A stretch of 64,000 bases of DNA from Kaistia sp. 32K (GCF_016629525.1 NZ_AP024269.1:372001-436000), one strand, 5' to 3'; positions 42,986 through 53,616 are shown, counted from the first letter of the stretch. Program-made: numbers and translations. The notes: generated by a model from the sequence alone, not told the origin.

Positions 42986-43420
42986 GTGACTTCCGACCAG
43001 TTGCATCAACCCAAGACGCCTCGCAGCGTCAAGCGTCCCAGCCGCCGTCAGCCCATCCCCTTCATTGACGAGTTCGGCGCGGAGGCGCTCAAGATCCCCC
43101 TCGACGGCCACGGATTGCGCCATGCGATCGTGAGCCCTCGCGACTATCAGGGTGTCCTTGACAGCGGCCTGACGGGCGCATGGTTCACGAACGGCAACGG
43201 TCATGGACGGCGCTATGTCCGTACCTGGGCACCCGGCAGCCCCGGCACGCTCGCGCTCATTGCGCGGGTTATCTTGGAAGCGGGGCCCGGCGAGATCATT
43301 CGCTACGCTAACGGCGACAGCCTCGACCTGCGCGGTTCGAACCTGATGATCATGCGTGGCAGGGCAAAGCGGCGGGATAGCTTGTTGGCATCTACGGGCG
43401 GCCCCACTCTTGCCGCCTGA
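42986..43420 (+). CDS. Phage hypothetical protein
   Basis: The 144-residue product starts at GTG behind AAAGGAAATCA. Its C-terminal half, EIIRYANGDSLDLRGSNLMIM, resembles the NGDxLDNRxxNL segment that ends many phage HNH and AP2-like proteins, but the first metal-binding half is not evident. It overlaps the start of the polymerase-like gene by 65 bases. A DNA-binding role is a guess from that motif. Confidence 0.55.
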   Translation: MTSDQLHQPKTPRSVKRPSRRQPIPFIDEFGAEALKIPLDGHGLRHAIVSPRDYQGVLDSGLTGAWFTNGNGHGRRYVRTWAPGSPGTLALIARVILEAGPGEIIRYANGDSLDLRGSNLMIMRGRAKRRDSLLASTGGPTLAA

Positions 43421-44672
43421 CAGGCCCGTTCGCGACCTGCGGTTCCGACATGAACTGTATCCCGCGAGCGAGAAGCTTGCCGACCTCGCTTCCGACATCG
43501 TGGAGCAGGTTTTACAGCGCGAGTACAACCTCCGTCTCAGGCTTCGACAACGGAAGCCGGACGCTCTCGCCGGGCTGTACAATGCCATCGCCGTCATCGT
43601 CGCCAACCTCGCCCACTTCGTTGTGTTTCCGGGGGAGGAGCCAGCCATTCTTCTGCCTCTCGGACATGCCCGAACGGTGCAGAGCGAGCCCATTCAGCCG
43701 GGGTTTGGCAAGGGGCTTACGGCGGCCGTGGAGGGGCTTCAGGCGGTCGGAGTGGCTGTCGTTGCCCTGCCAACGGAACACCATCAGGCGACCACGATAG
43801 CGCCCTCTGCGGGCATCCGGGAACTGGTCTTGTCGCTCGCTCTAGCGAAGGAAGATTTCCGCTGGAGACACGTCCGGGACTGCATACGCCTGACCAGAAA
43901 GGACCACCAAGGAAGACGATGGGCGGTGCCCGTTCCGATGACCTCGGAGGCGGAGACACACCGAGAGGAAATGAGGGCGATCAACGGCCACCTGACCTCA
44001 GCCGATATCACCTATGTCGGCAATGATCCTGTCGATACCAGCGACAGGCTGATGACCCGCCACTTCAATCACCCGCTTCATGAGCCCAAGCCCTCCCTCG
44101 ACCTCGGCGGGCGACTGTTCGGCGGCTTCTGGCAAAGGCTCAGGCGGGGGGCTCGTCAGCATATCCGTATCAACGGAGAGGCCACTATCGAACTCGACTA
44201 CGGGCAGATGTTTCCCCGGCTAGCCTATGCCCATGTTCAAGCCAGTCCGCCCTCCGGCGACCTGTACGCGCTCCCGAAGCTTACCGAGGTCGGGCCGGAG
44301 CATCGGAGCGCGGTCAAGAAGGCTTTCAATGCCCTCATGTTCAAGGCCGGGGTCATGCGGATATGGCCGCCGGAGATTGCCAAGGGGCTTCCTTCGGACT
44401 GCTCCGTGGGGAAGTTCCGGAAGGCGCTCCTCGCCCGACATCCATTCCTCACGGACATCCTGAACACGGGCATCGGCTATCGGCTGATGAACCGGGAAAG
44501 CTGCATCATGTGCCGCGTGCTCATGGGCTGCATCGCTCTCGGCATCACCGTCTTGCCAATCCACGACGCTGTGCTCTGCCCCGCATCCGCAGCCTTCATG
44601 GTGCAGCAGATCATGGCCGATGCTGCTCTCCATATCGCGGGCCACACGGTCCCTGTCTCTGTGAAGACCTAA
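43356..44672 (+). CDS. Polymerase-like phage protein with family A palm motifs
   Basis: The 438-residue protein carries three motifs in polymerase order. RINGEATIELDYGQMFPRLAY (Asp281) resembles motif A. EHRSAVKKAFNALMF (about 315-328) resembles motif B, with Arg, Lys and Asn. VLPIHDAVLCP (His403-Asp404) resembles motif C. There is no exonuclease domain, and the first 240 residues are unlike PolA. I recall similar proteins, unnamed, in alphaproteobacterial plasmids and phages. The start is uncertain: GTG at 43356 has no clear ribosome-binding site and lies inside the previous gene. With RNase H next door, a role in phage replication or priming is likely but unproved. Confidence 0.6.
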   Translation: MAGQSGGIACWHLRAAPLLPPDRPVRDLRFRHELYPASEKLADLASDIVEQVLQREYNLRLRLRQRKPDALAGLYNAIAVIVANLAHFVVFPGEEPAILLPLGHARTVQSEPIQPGFGKGLTAAVEGLQAVGVAVVALPTEHHQATTIAPSAGIRELVLSLALAKEDFRWRHVRDCIRLTRKDHQGRRWAVPVPMTSEAETHREEMRAINGHLTSADITYVGNDPVDTSDRLMTRHFNHPLHEPKPSLDLGGRLFGGFWQRLRRGARQHIRINGEATIELDYGQMFPRLAYAHVQASPPSGDLYALPKLTEVGPEHRSAVKKAFNALMFKAGVMRIWPPEIAKGLPSDCSVGKFRKALLARHPFLTDILNTGIGYRLMNRESCIMCRVLMGCIALGITVLPIHDAVLCPASAAFMVQQIMADAALHIAGHTVPVSVKT

Positions 44673-44831
44673 CCGGATCGGACCTGCGTCCGTCCCCGAT
44701 GGCAGGTGCCACCTCATGGAACCGAGCCAACAACTCTACCACCCCCCCCTCTTCTCTACCTTAGTGAGGCCCATAAGGCTGACCTAGGGGAACATTCATT
44801 CATAGAACCAACGAAAGCGAAGCTGACAACC

Positions 44832-45353
44832 ATGAACATCATCAATCCGACGACCGCGAACTCCGACCTCGCTCGCATCACCGTTCACACCGATGGAGCC
44901 TGTTCCGGCAATCCCGGCCCCGGTGGATGGGCCGCTATTATCGTTGCCCGCCATGACGGCATCGAAGCGCCCCGGCAGGATATCAGCGGCGGCGAGCGCG
45001 AGCCGACCACGAATAACCGAATGGAACTGATGGCCGCCATCAAGGCGCTCGGCTGGATCAAGGATCGGAAGAGCTTCTCGGCAGCAGTCCCGATCCACGT
45101 TCGCAGCGACAGCCAGTATGTCGTCAACGGTATGAACGTCTGGCTGGCGAAATGGCTCTCGAACGGCTGGCGGGGCTCCGACAAGCGACCGGTCAAGAAC
45201 CGCGACCTCTGGACCGAACTCCATGGTTTGGCGGGTGACATGGACGTGACGTGGCAATGGGTCCGAGGACATTCCGGCGACCCGTTGAACGAGGCCGTAG
45301 ACGCTCTGGCTGTTGCGGCAATCCCGAAGGACGAAAGCCGCCACGCCACCTGA
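44832..45353 (+). CDS. rnhA: Ribonuclease HI, phage-borne
   Basis: The 173-residue enzyme has the RNase H fold with its four acidic residues: Asp in HTDGACSGNPGPGGW, Glu in NNRMELMAAI, Asp in RSDSQYVVNG and Asp in NEAVDALA. The basic-protrusion helix (WLAKWLSNGWRGSDKRPVKN) is present. It cuts the RNA strand of RNA-DNA hybrids, for example primers in phage replication. The ATG at 44832 is chosen over a long upstream frame that crosses a poly-C tract. A terminator follows. Confidence 0.93.
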   Translation: MNIINPTTANSDLARITVHTDGACSGNPGPGGWAAIIVARHDGIEAPRQDISGGEREPTTNNRMELMAAIKALGWIKDRKSFSAAVPIHVRSDSQYVVNGMNVWLAKWLSNGWRGSDKRPVKNRDLWTELHGLAGDMDVTWQWVRGHSGDPLNEAVDALAVAAIPKDESRHAT

Positions 45354-45388
45354 CCGCCGCGCCCATCCTTCTCTCAGCACACCTCTCC

Positions 45389-45422
45389 GGCCTCCGAGTG
45401 TCACCCGCTCGGGGGCCTTTTC
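45389..45422 (+). terminator. Terminator after the phage RNase H gene
   Basis: GGCCTCCGAG (45389-45398) pairs with CTCGGGGGCC (45408-45417) with one G-U; TTTTCGTATT follows. Confidence 0.82.
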
Positions 45423-45455
45423 GTATTCATCATCAGCACAAGGAATAATGCACCC

Positions 45456-47852
45456 ATGGCCAACGGCCTCTTTGGAACCAATATCGCCGCCCCGGAAATC
45501 CGACAGGCGCAGCTACAGCCCACCGCCGTCCCCGGAAGCACCTTCGTCCGTCCGCAACAGCGCGACGCGGGTGGCAACCTCCGGGCCCTAGCGGACGCCC
45601 TCGGCGGCCTCAATGGTGCCCTCCAAACCTACGGCACCGTCGTTGCTAAGGAGGAGCAGGACCCGCAGTCCCGCGCCAATCAGGAGTGGATCGCCAAGCG
45701 GCAACTGATGTCCGCCGAGGAGCTTCGTCAGGAAGCCAAGATCGGCTCCCCTGCGGGCGTTAGGATCCGCGAGGATGCCCTCAACTCGCTCCTGGGCGAG
45801 AAGGCCAACGAGGATTTCCGCACGAACTGGTCGACCTTCTACAACACCGGCTTCGATCGTTCGACCGGCAACGCCGCCGCCGAGTTTGACCGGATGCGCG
45901 AGGAGACCGCCGCCGCTCTCCCGAACGACCTGGCACGCGCAAACTTCTACCGGCTGACCGGGGATTACCGTTCTGCGTGGATGCAGAAGGACACAGAGGA
46001 GAAGACGGGGTACGTCAAGCAGCAGATCAATACGACGGTCATCGACAGCTTCCGAAACTCGATCGATGACAGCCTCAACATCCACAAGCTCGACCCCGCC
46101 AAGGCCGCCGAGATCGTCTTCACTAAGTCGGCTTCGAACCGAGATTTCCTCGGGCTCTCGGGGCAGGAGCAGAACGAAACGATCTTCGCGATTGCCGAGG
46201 AGTACGCCCTCAAGGGCAACGAGGAGTTGGCCCGAGCGCTGCTGGATGGTGTCCGGAAGGGCGCTGACGGCAAGGACCTTCCGCCCCTCTCCAAGATTGC
46301 TGGCTACGCGGACAAGTCCATCCGCCTGATCGAACAGGCCGGGGCCATCCGGGACAAGAACGCCCGCGAGGGCAGCTTCAAGGTCCGCGTCGAGGATGAC
46401 GATCTGATCCTGCGCGGGGCCTTCACGGAGGCTGAGGCAGAGAAGCGGCGGGGCAGTGGCGTCTATACCGACCCGGAACTGGCGAACATGGTCGACCAGT
46501 CCAAGCGGGCGGGCATCGCCATCCAGAACAAGAAGGCCACCGGCGAGCAGAAGCGGGCCCTTAGGGTCAACTCAGAGCGCGAGGAGGGGCGCGTTATCGC
46601 CCAAGCGTACAGCGCCATGCAGCGCGTCGGCGGCATCACCAGCATCAGGGACGTGGAAATCCCCAGCCCGACTGGCGAGGGCACGACGACGCTCTCCCGC
46701 GCCCGGTCCATCGAACTCGTGACGGACCTGTTCGAAGAGAACCTTGACGACCAGAAGGCGCAGAAGATCGCGCAAGGCACCCCGGAGGACGTGGCGGCGA
46801 AGCAGGTACAGAGCGCCCGCATCGCTTGGTACTCCATGAACAGGCTGGACAATGCCGAGTGGTCCCATGCCCTCAACGGCATTGCCAGTCTCGTCACCCC
46901 TGAGACCATCGCGGAGCGCGGCCAGCTTCTGCCTCAGATGACGGCCAACGCGGAGCTCTACCGGAACCTGAAGGCGGCCAATCCTGGCTACCTCTCGACC
47001 CTCATCACCGACAAGGCGTCGCGGGAGTTCCTGGAGGTCTACGATAGGGCGATCACAACGCGGAGGATGCAGCCGGACGAAGCGCTGTTGATGGCGGCGC
47101 ACGAGGTCGCCAAGGACGAGATCATGAAGGTGCGGTCGATGGTGTCACAACAGGACGCCGGGAAGATCGCGGACCGCCTTCTCCGGGATCTTGGGCTCAA
47201 GCGTGAGGGCGCGAATGCCGCCTTCGTGATGGGCCGCATCCATGACATGTCCCGCTCGGGGGCTTCAGAGAAGGAGATCAAGGCCGAGCTTCAGAAGGAA
47301 ATCGAGGACACGTCCGTGCCGATCAACGGGGTGCTGGTGTTTGACCATCGGGACCTTCCGGCTGACTTCCCAGAGCTTGTTCGGGATGAGCTCAAAGGCG
47401 TCTTCGAGGTGTTCGGGAAGCGCTACGGTCTCCCGGATGTCAGCGACCTCTTCATCGTGGCGGAGAGCGGTGAGAGCCGGTGGTCAGTATGGAGCAAGCA
47501 GCTGCGGCGGCCCGTTGGGGCGAGCATGATCACCCCGTCGATCCTCGACAGGCGCCGGGGCATCCGTCAGACGGCCCAAGACGCACTTACCCGCGAGATG
47601 GTGGCCAAGGACGACGCGAAGCGCGCCGCCGCAGAGAAGAAGTTCAACGAGGAGATCGCCTACGAGCGGGCCCGCTTGGCGGAGACCCGAAGGAACGGCG
47701 GCCGCTTCATGAACTGGCTGGCTGACGACCATGAGGCCCGCCTCAACAAGCGCATCGCGGAAGCACAGGCGGTCCGCCTCAGGGGCGAGCAGGAGCGCGC
47801 TAAGGCACTCCGAGAGGAGCGTCAGAGGCGGAACAACGGCGGCCGTCAGTAG
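45456..47852 (+). CDS. Internal virion protein of a T7-like podovirus (gp15-like)
   Basis: The 798-residue protein is long, helical and highly charged, with an unstructured start (MANGLFGTNIAAPEIRQAQL) and an Arg/Lys/Glu-rich end (RLRGEQERAKALREERQRR). Its size, layout, an internal segment on cargo chains (ANPGYLSTLITDKASREFLEV) and the C-terminal basic helix resemble T7 gp15, an ejected inner-core protein of 747 residues. It is the only virion gene here; capsid, tail, terminase and lysis genes are missing, so the phage is a remnant. The reading frame is nevertheless intact. No gp14 or gp16 is adjacent. Confidence 0.62.
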   Translation: MANGLFGTNIAAPEIRQAQLQPTAVPGSTFVRPQQRDAGGNLRALADALGGLNGALQTYGTVVAKEEQDPQSRANQEWIAKRQLMSAEELRQEAKIGSPAGVRIREDALNSLLGEKANEDFRTNWSTFYNTGFDRSTGNAAAEFDRMREETAAALPNDLARANFYRLTGDYRSAWMQKDTEEKTGYVKQQINTTVIDSFRNSIDDSLNIHKLDPAKAAEIVFTKSASNRDFLGLSGQEQNETIFAIAEEYALKGNEELARALLDGVRKGADGKDLPPLSKIAGYADKSIRLIEQAGAIRDKNAREGSFKVRVEDDDLILRGAFTEAEAEKRRGSGVYTDPELANMVDQSKRAGIAIQNKKATGEQKRALRVNSEREEGRVIAQAYSAMQRVGGITSIRDVEIPSPTGEGTTTLSRARSIELVTDLFEENLDDQKAQKIAQGTPEDVAAKQVQSARIAWYSMNRLDNAEWSHALNGIASLVTPETIAERGQLLPQMTANAELYRNLKAANPGYLSTLITDKASREFLEVYDRAITTRRMQPDEALLMAAHEVAKDEIMKVRSMVSQQDAGKIADRLLRDLGLKREGANAAFVMGRIHDMSRSGASEKEIKAELQKEIEDTSVPINGVLVFDHRDLPADFPELVRDELKGVFEVFGKRYGLPDVSDLFIVAESGESRWSVWSKQLRRPVGASMITPSILDRRRGIRQTAQDALTREMVAKDDAKRAAAEKKFNEEIAYERARLAETRRNGGRFMNWLADDHEARLNKRIAEAQAVRLRGEQERAKALREERQRRNNGGRQ

Positions 47853-47971
47853 ACCGGAGAGCGGCCCCGTCATTTTGGCGGGGTCGCCCCAACTGCGTCA
47901 CGCGGGTTGCGCTCATGTGATGCGATTTTTACGCAAAGATGCTTAGCTAAGGGCCGAAACGTCGCTACGTC

Positions 47972-48731
47972 ATGATTTGGGGCAAAATGCTGAACGCGAT
48001 CCTCTCAGGCAAGGCCGGGTCTGTATCGACAGGGGCTGAAGAAAACGTTTCATGGAAGCATATATTTAGGGCGAATGAGGATCTTCTAACGGCGACGATC
48101 TTCGAGCGTCTTTCGTACCTCGATGGAACGACGTGTTGGCAGATACTGCGTTCAACATTCGGCCCTGCGTTGCCCGAGCATCATGTTGCCATCATGAGAA
48201 AAATTGAGTTTTGGCCTAGGTGGTCAGACAGTTTGAATGAAGGGAGAAGTGTGGAGCCCGATGTCCTGCTCCAATTTGAACTTGGTGATGATCCTCCACT
48301 AAAAGTTGACCTTATCGTTGAGGCAAAGCTGGGTGGACAGCAATATGCCGGCCAATGGCGTCGTCAAATACAGTCCTACAGGAAGCGATCGATGGATGAT
48401 GGGGGGGCTGGAAGTAGACGCCGCCTATTTTCTCGCAATCGGAGGACTTGACGCCCCCGCTCGCCAGGTAATCGCTCGCCTTTTAGACCCCGCCCCGGCA
48501 GCCCCAGATAAGCACATCCGAGTTGTCGCCGCAGCGGCCGAGTGGAGCAAATTGGCCACAGCTATCCAAGAGACGAAGGCGATCAACCAGCAAACCCAGA
48601 GGGTGCTTGATGATGTAGCTCAAGCGCTTGAACTATTTGGGCAGGGGCACATCCATGCAATCAGTACTCTCGTGAATTTTGAGGCATTGAGATCCCTAGA
48701 CAGTCTCGGCTTTTTGAGGGGCCCCTTGTAA
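47972..48731 (+). pseudogene. PD-(D/E)xK nuclease-like gene interrupted at a G7 tract
   Basis: The first frame (47972-48451) reads EPDVLLQFELGDDPP, VDLIVEAKLGGQQYAGQW and RRQIQSYRKRSMDDGG, giving the Asp, ExK and trailing Gln of a nuclease fold. At seven G residues (48401-48407) it shifts out of frame. The second frame (to 48731) continues smoothly with LEVDAAYFLAIGGLD and a helical C-terminus. Removing one G joins them into about 252 residues. The tract could be a phase-variation switch, a recent mutation or an assembly error. It is followed ten bases later by an uncharacterised gene in the same direction. Confidence 0.68.
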
Positions 48732-48741
48732 GGATATTTCG

Positions 48742-49386
48742 ATGCCTATACCGAAGGAAACGTTGGCCGATGTTCGCCGTGCTTACCGGCTGATCTGGGG
48801 CTACCAGCGTCGTATTATGGATATCCTGAATTTGATGGCCGATGAGTTCGATAGCCACGAATTCTACTGTTGGAAAACTTTAGACAGGGATCCCCCTGCG
48901 AAGCGAGGGACGAACCCGCTCAAGAAGTGGGCCTGGGATCTCCTACCCCTCTACCAGGCCTCGTTCTTGTACACCTCTGTCGGTAGTGATCTTGGGGCAC
49001 TCAAGGCGGGGGAGTGGCTGCTCGAATTCTATGTAAATTCGGACAGCATCGATTTGAAGCGCTACCAGCCCGGCGAGCCTGATGCCCTGAAATTTGGCAG
49101 TGCTGAGAAGACCAATTCTACGATCTCGTTGGTGGCTTGGAAGTGTACATCAGATACCAAGGCTGATTGGTTTCGTGACGTCTGGAGTTATTCCGGGTGG
49201 CCGACGGGGAGCGATGTTTTGCAGATAGAGGATTACCCCGTTCGAGCAGTCAAACTCGAGTTTCCAATCGAGGATTTGGACGATAAGCCGGCTATCAAAG
49301 CGGCGGTCTCCGACTTTCGGGCCCTTCTGAAGGCGAAGCTTGAGATTGCAGATCCCACGATAGCTCAATTTGATAGTCCGCGGTGA
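48742..49386 (+). CDS. Uncharacterised protein paired with the G-tract nuclease
   Basis: The 214-residue product is soluble. It starts with a helical region (LADVRRAYRLIWGYQRRIMD) followed by alpha/beta segments with several aromatic residues (FYCWKTLDRDPPAKRG, EWLLEFYVNSDSIDLKRYQP). I recognise no family. The spacing of ten bases after the nuclease gene and shared A+T-richer composition point to a two-gene unit, possibly nuclease and specificity or immunity partner. Confidence 0.6.
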   Translation: MPIPKETLADVRRAYRLIWGYQRRIMDILNLMADEFDSHEFYCWKTLDRDPPAKRGTNPLKKWAWDLLPLYQASFLYTSVGSDLGALKAGEWLLEFYVNSDSIDLKRYQPGEPDALKFGSAEKTNSTISLVAWKCTSDTKADWFRDVWSYSGWPTGSDVLQIEDYPVRAVKLEFPIEDLDDKPAIKAAVSDFRALLKAKLEIADPTIAQFDSPR

Positions 49387-49465
49387 CTTTATGCATTTGG
49401 GGATGGGTGGTGCAGGTCGCGGCGAGGCGCACTGGGGCCGCTATTGGCCCTTTCCCCTCTGGCAA

Positions 49466-51140
49466 TTACCCCAACGGCTCCTTCGGGTACTTGTCCATCT
49501 CAGCCCGAAGGCCGCCCATGTCGCCATAGGTGTCGCCCAAGCCGGGCAGACGATGGCCCACGATATATTCGCGCTTCTCGTGGTCAATCCCTGCGGCTCG
49601 GGCACGTGTCACGAAGCGGTGCCGCCAACCGTGGTTAGGCTGTACCTCGGTATCCGTCACTCCAACGACCCCGCGCACCCACTCGCTCAAGCGGCCGCCA
49701 GCCGCCTTAGCTCGTGCCGAGTTCTTCTCTTGGTTTCCGGCGTCATTGATGAAAAGCGGACCGGCCCCGACTGCATCGATCATTGCCAGAAAGCCACGCT
49801 CCACGAGGTCAGCATGAACCGGCACGTCTCGATAGATGCCCGACTTGGTAGACCCCGCCTCGGGCTTCAATCGCATCACCCACCCGTCCGCTTCCTTACG
49901 GACATCGGAGCCGCGAAGCTGGGCCACCTCTGCGACGCGCGCGCCTGAATAAGCCATAAGCCACGGTAGCCATTGAAGGGCCCTGTGCGACGCGGAGACT
50001 CGCCGTCCCTTCTCGACACTGAGAGACGCAGACAGGATTGCCTTTGCCTCGGCATCGGTAAAACCCCTCTCGCGGTTTCGCTGCTTCTTGTCTGCGCCTA
50101 TGAATGTACCGCTGGCAGGGTTGACGTCCAAAGCGCCGTCAGCGACTTGGCGTCCATAGACCGTCCGCACACATGCAAGCTTCTTCGCGCTGATCGTTTT
50201 TGCCGACAGTCCCAAGGCCAGTAGATGGTCGCGCCAAGCGGCAATGTCGGCCCGAGATACGCGCAGCGGATCAGCGAGCTTCCGCTCTTTCTGGACGAAG
50301 CCCCCGAACTCCTCAACGAAGATGCTCCGGTAGGAGCGGATGGTTCTTGTGGACCGGGAGCCGTGTTTGCCGGGAACGCGCGCATAGGCAGCAAACACAT
50401 CTTCGAACGATCCCGCTTCACCAACGACAGCGACGGCGGTGGGAGGCACCAGTGGCACGAAGCGCTGCTCTACCGGATCAGGAGAATAGTCATCGCGCGA
50501 ATAACGTTTCAGCGTCACGGCAGCGTCAGTTGAGGCGCGCTCGACAGCCAGCAGGAGCCGCGCCCGACTAGCGGCGTCAACAACTTCGCCGTAGCGCGCC
50601 AATACCCAGTCCGCGAGCCAGCCAAAGCGGCGCTCCATGCCCTCAAGGGCCGCCGAGGGCACGCGGGGCAGGGCGTCGATAGCTCCGCTCATATCGGCAC
50701 CAAAGGCATTCAGCGCATCCTGTGCGGCGTCTCCGATATCCGATGAGAGGAACGGCGGCGATCCACATTTCGGGCGTTCCGGGGTTCTCCTCGAAGCGGT
50801 CCTTGAACAGCCGGTAGACCTCCCCGGACAGGGCGTTGATGCGCCGCTGCGACAGCGTTGCGGGGCCGGTTCTTAGGTTCTGCCAAACGGTCTCTAGGTG
50901 GGCCAGAGCGAGCCCTTGACGCTGACGGCCAACCGCCTCGTCGCTCGTCGCCAAGGAACAGCGCACGGTGTCGCCTAGGGTGACGACAACGCAATGCTCG
51001 GGGGAATTTCCGTTTGCGGGGAAGTCAAATCGGACTGGGAGGCCCCTCGCACGTTCTCGGATATCGGCGGGAACACGGAGCTTCAATTGGTGCCGAGAGC
51101 TATCTCGGCGGGCTGTCGGACGCGGCATTCTGAGCACCAT
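49466..51140 (-). pseudogene. Island tyrosine integrase with DUF6538-like N-domain, frameshifted
   Basis: The ATG at 51140 follows AGGAG and gives LRMPRPTARRDSSRHQLKLRV, the N-terminal domain found in alphaproteobacterial integrases. That frame reaches ENPGTPEMWIAA and then goes astray near 50753. The next frame carries on with FLSSDIGDAAQDALNAFGAD and the complete core-binding and catalytic domains: Arg in SGARVAE, HxxR in NHGWRHRF, Tyr in GDTYGDMGG. Removing one G in the GCCGCCG stretch would give a full protein of about 557 residues. The catalytic part alone (from 50692, 408 residues) remains open. It lies between its tRNA target and the cargo, reading away from the tRNA. Confidence 0.85.
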
Positions 51141-51186
51141 TGTGGCACGCTCCTGTGGCACGGTGGAGCAAGCCGAACCCTAGGAA
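51141..51186. repeat. Right-arm repeats overlapping the integrase ribosome-binding site
   Basis: TGTGGCACG occurs at 51141-51149 and 51154-51162, separated by four bases. On the minus strand this reads CGTGCCACA-GGAG-CGTGCCACA, so the integrase Shine-Dalgarno GGAG is the spacer. AACCCTAGGAA follows at 51176-51186. The same set is found near attL. Confidence 0.55.
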
Positions 51187-51221
51187 TGGCGCAGTCTTCT
51201 AACGATATCAACAGGATGAAG

Positions 51222-51296
<75 letters not shown>

Positions 51297-51327
51297 GCTG
51301 TCGGGGAAGTGTCCCGGAACGGGGGTC

Positions 51328-51356
51328 TTACTGCCACAGCGGTGCGGCGCGATCAA
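51328..51356 (-). promoter_or_regulatory. Candidate tRNA-Thr promoter
   Basis: On the minus strand TTGATC (51351-51356) and CAGTAA (51328-51333) are 17 bases apart, with the tRNA 5' end about 30 bases further on. Confidence 0.4.
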
Positions 51357-51898
51357 GCGGGTCGGCGAAGTTTCCCAGCCTTTCGCGCAGACGGGGATAA
51401 GTTGGTGCGCTGCAATGCTCTTTTGCGGGCGGAAATCGCCCGCCTGTGGACATCTCCGCCGCGGTCGCAGGCGGTGGAGCACGCAGCGCCAGGGTGGCGC
51501 ACCATGGTCGCCGCCGACGGGATCCGGATATTGTGGCCCACAAGTCGGAATCGGGCCGAATTGATGCTCCAGGTGCCGAGCGGCGGCCCGCCAAGCCATT
51601 GTCTGAGCGCTCCCTGATCGACGCGGATTGGCGAAATCCGCGTGCAGATCGGCGTCCTTCCGACATTGCGGGCCAGACGCTGAGGAGGGGACGCTCGTCG
51701 CGGCACTTCGCGCGCTGGATCCCCCCGGAATTCTCGCGGGCCGCAGAGGATCCTCGCCGGCTCGGCGCGCCGCCATGCTCCGGATGGAAGACGAGCGGGC
51801 GGCGAGGGGATATGTTGGCTTTAGATCGAATCCCGCCTCCGACGCGTTCGGCAGGGGGATCCAGAGACAGTCACTCAAGACCACGACCCGCTAAAACC
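51357..51898. other. Intergenic stretch between tRNA-Thr and the murA block
   Basis: About 540 bases beyond the tRNA promoter region. Several Arg-rich frames overlap on both strands; none has a convincing ribosome-binding site or a known relative. An 88-codon frame at 51628-51894 is the best of them but was not recognised. Beyond this I see nothing definite. Confidence 0.4.
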
Positions 51899-52126
51899 AT
51901 GATGACGACGCCAAAGCCCGATCCGAACGCCCCGCAGACATCCGATGCCGACACGAAGGACGAGCCGGCGGCTGCCCCGTCCGCCGCGAAGGCCTCGTTG
52001 GCGCGGGCGCAGAAGGCGCAGGAGGAACGGCTGGCGGCAGCGCTTCGGGCCAATCTCGCCCGCCGCAAGGCGGCGACGCGGGCGGCGCGCCAGGCGGGAC
52101 GCGCCTCCGACGACGACGAGGCGTGA
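51899..52126 (+). CDS. Conserved small basic protein upstream of murA
   Basis: The 75-residue product has an acidic, Pro- and Ala-rich start and a basic helical end (EERLAAALRANLARRKAATR). Short proteins ending in an LRxNLxRRKxQxR motif sit just before murA in many Rhizobiales and are annotated only as hypothetical; this fits that position and pattern. Two ATG codons are adjacent. The longer frame to the left is not conserved. Confidence 0.7.
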   Translation: MMTTPKPDPNAPQTSDADTKDEPAAAPSAAKASLARAQKAQEERLAAALRANLARRKAATRAARQAGRASDDDEA

Positions 52127-52251
52127 CGCGAAGCCGGCTTTTCCTTGTATCAGCCGCAATCCTGCATTAGAGCGACAGAAATCCGGGGTGGGGCACGCTC
52201 GTCAACGTTCGCCGCTGCTCGTCACCTTCGCTTCGAAAGGCTTGGCTGGTC

Positions 52252-53541
<1,290 letters not shown>

Positions 53542-53583
53542 TCTTCCACACGCGACCTGTTGCGGAGCGGCCACACAGTGACT

Positions 53584-53616
53584 ACCTGTCGGATCAAGTA
53601 ACACAGGCCGACAGGT
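53584..53616 (+). promoter_or_regulatory. Hairpin sequestering the DUF2948 ribosome-binding site
   Basis: ACCTGTCGG (53584-53592) pairs perfectly with CCGACAGGT (53608-53616) over a 15-base loop. The right arm contains the AGG (53613-53615) that serves as Shine-Dalgarno for the ATG at 53624. No T-run follows, so a translational role is likelier than termination. Confidence 0.55.

Noticed and set aside
45456..47852. Reading the 798-residue protein as a transglycosylase (gp16-like)
   Set aside because: No lysozyme or SLT motif is visible; size and charged C-terminus fit gp15 better.
51628..51894. An 88-codon frame between tRNA-Thr and the murA block
   Set aside because: No ribosome-binding site, no recognised relative, and overlap with equally long frames on both strands.
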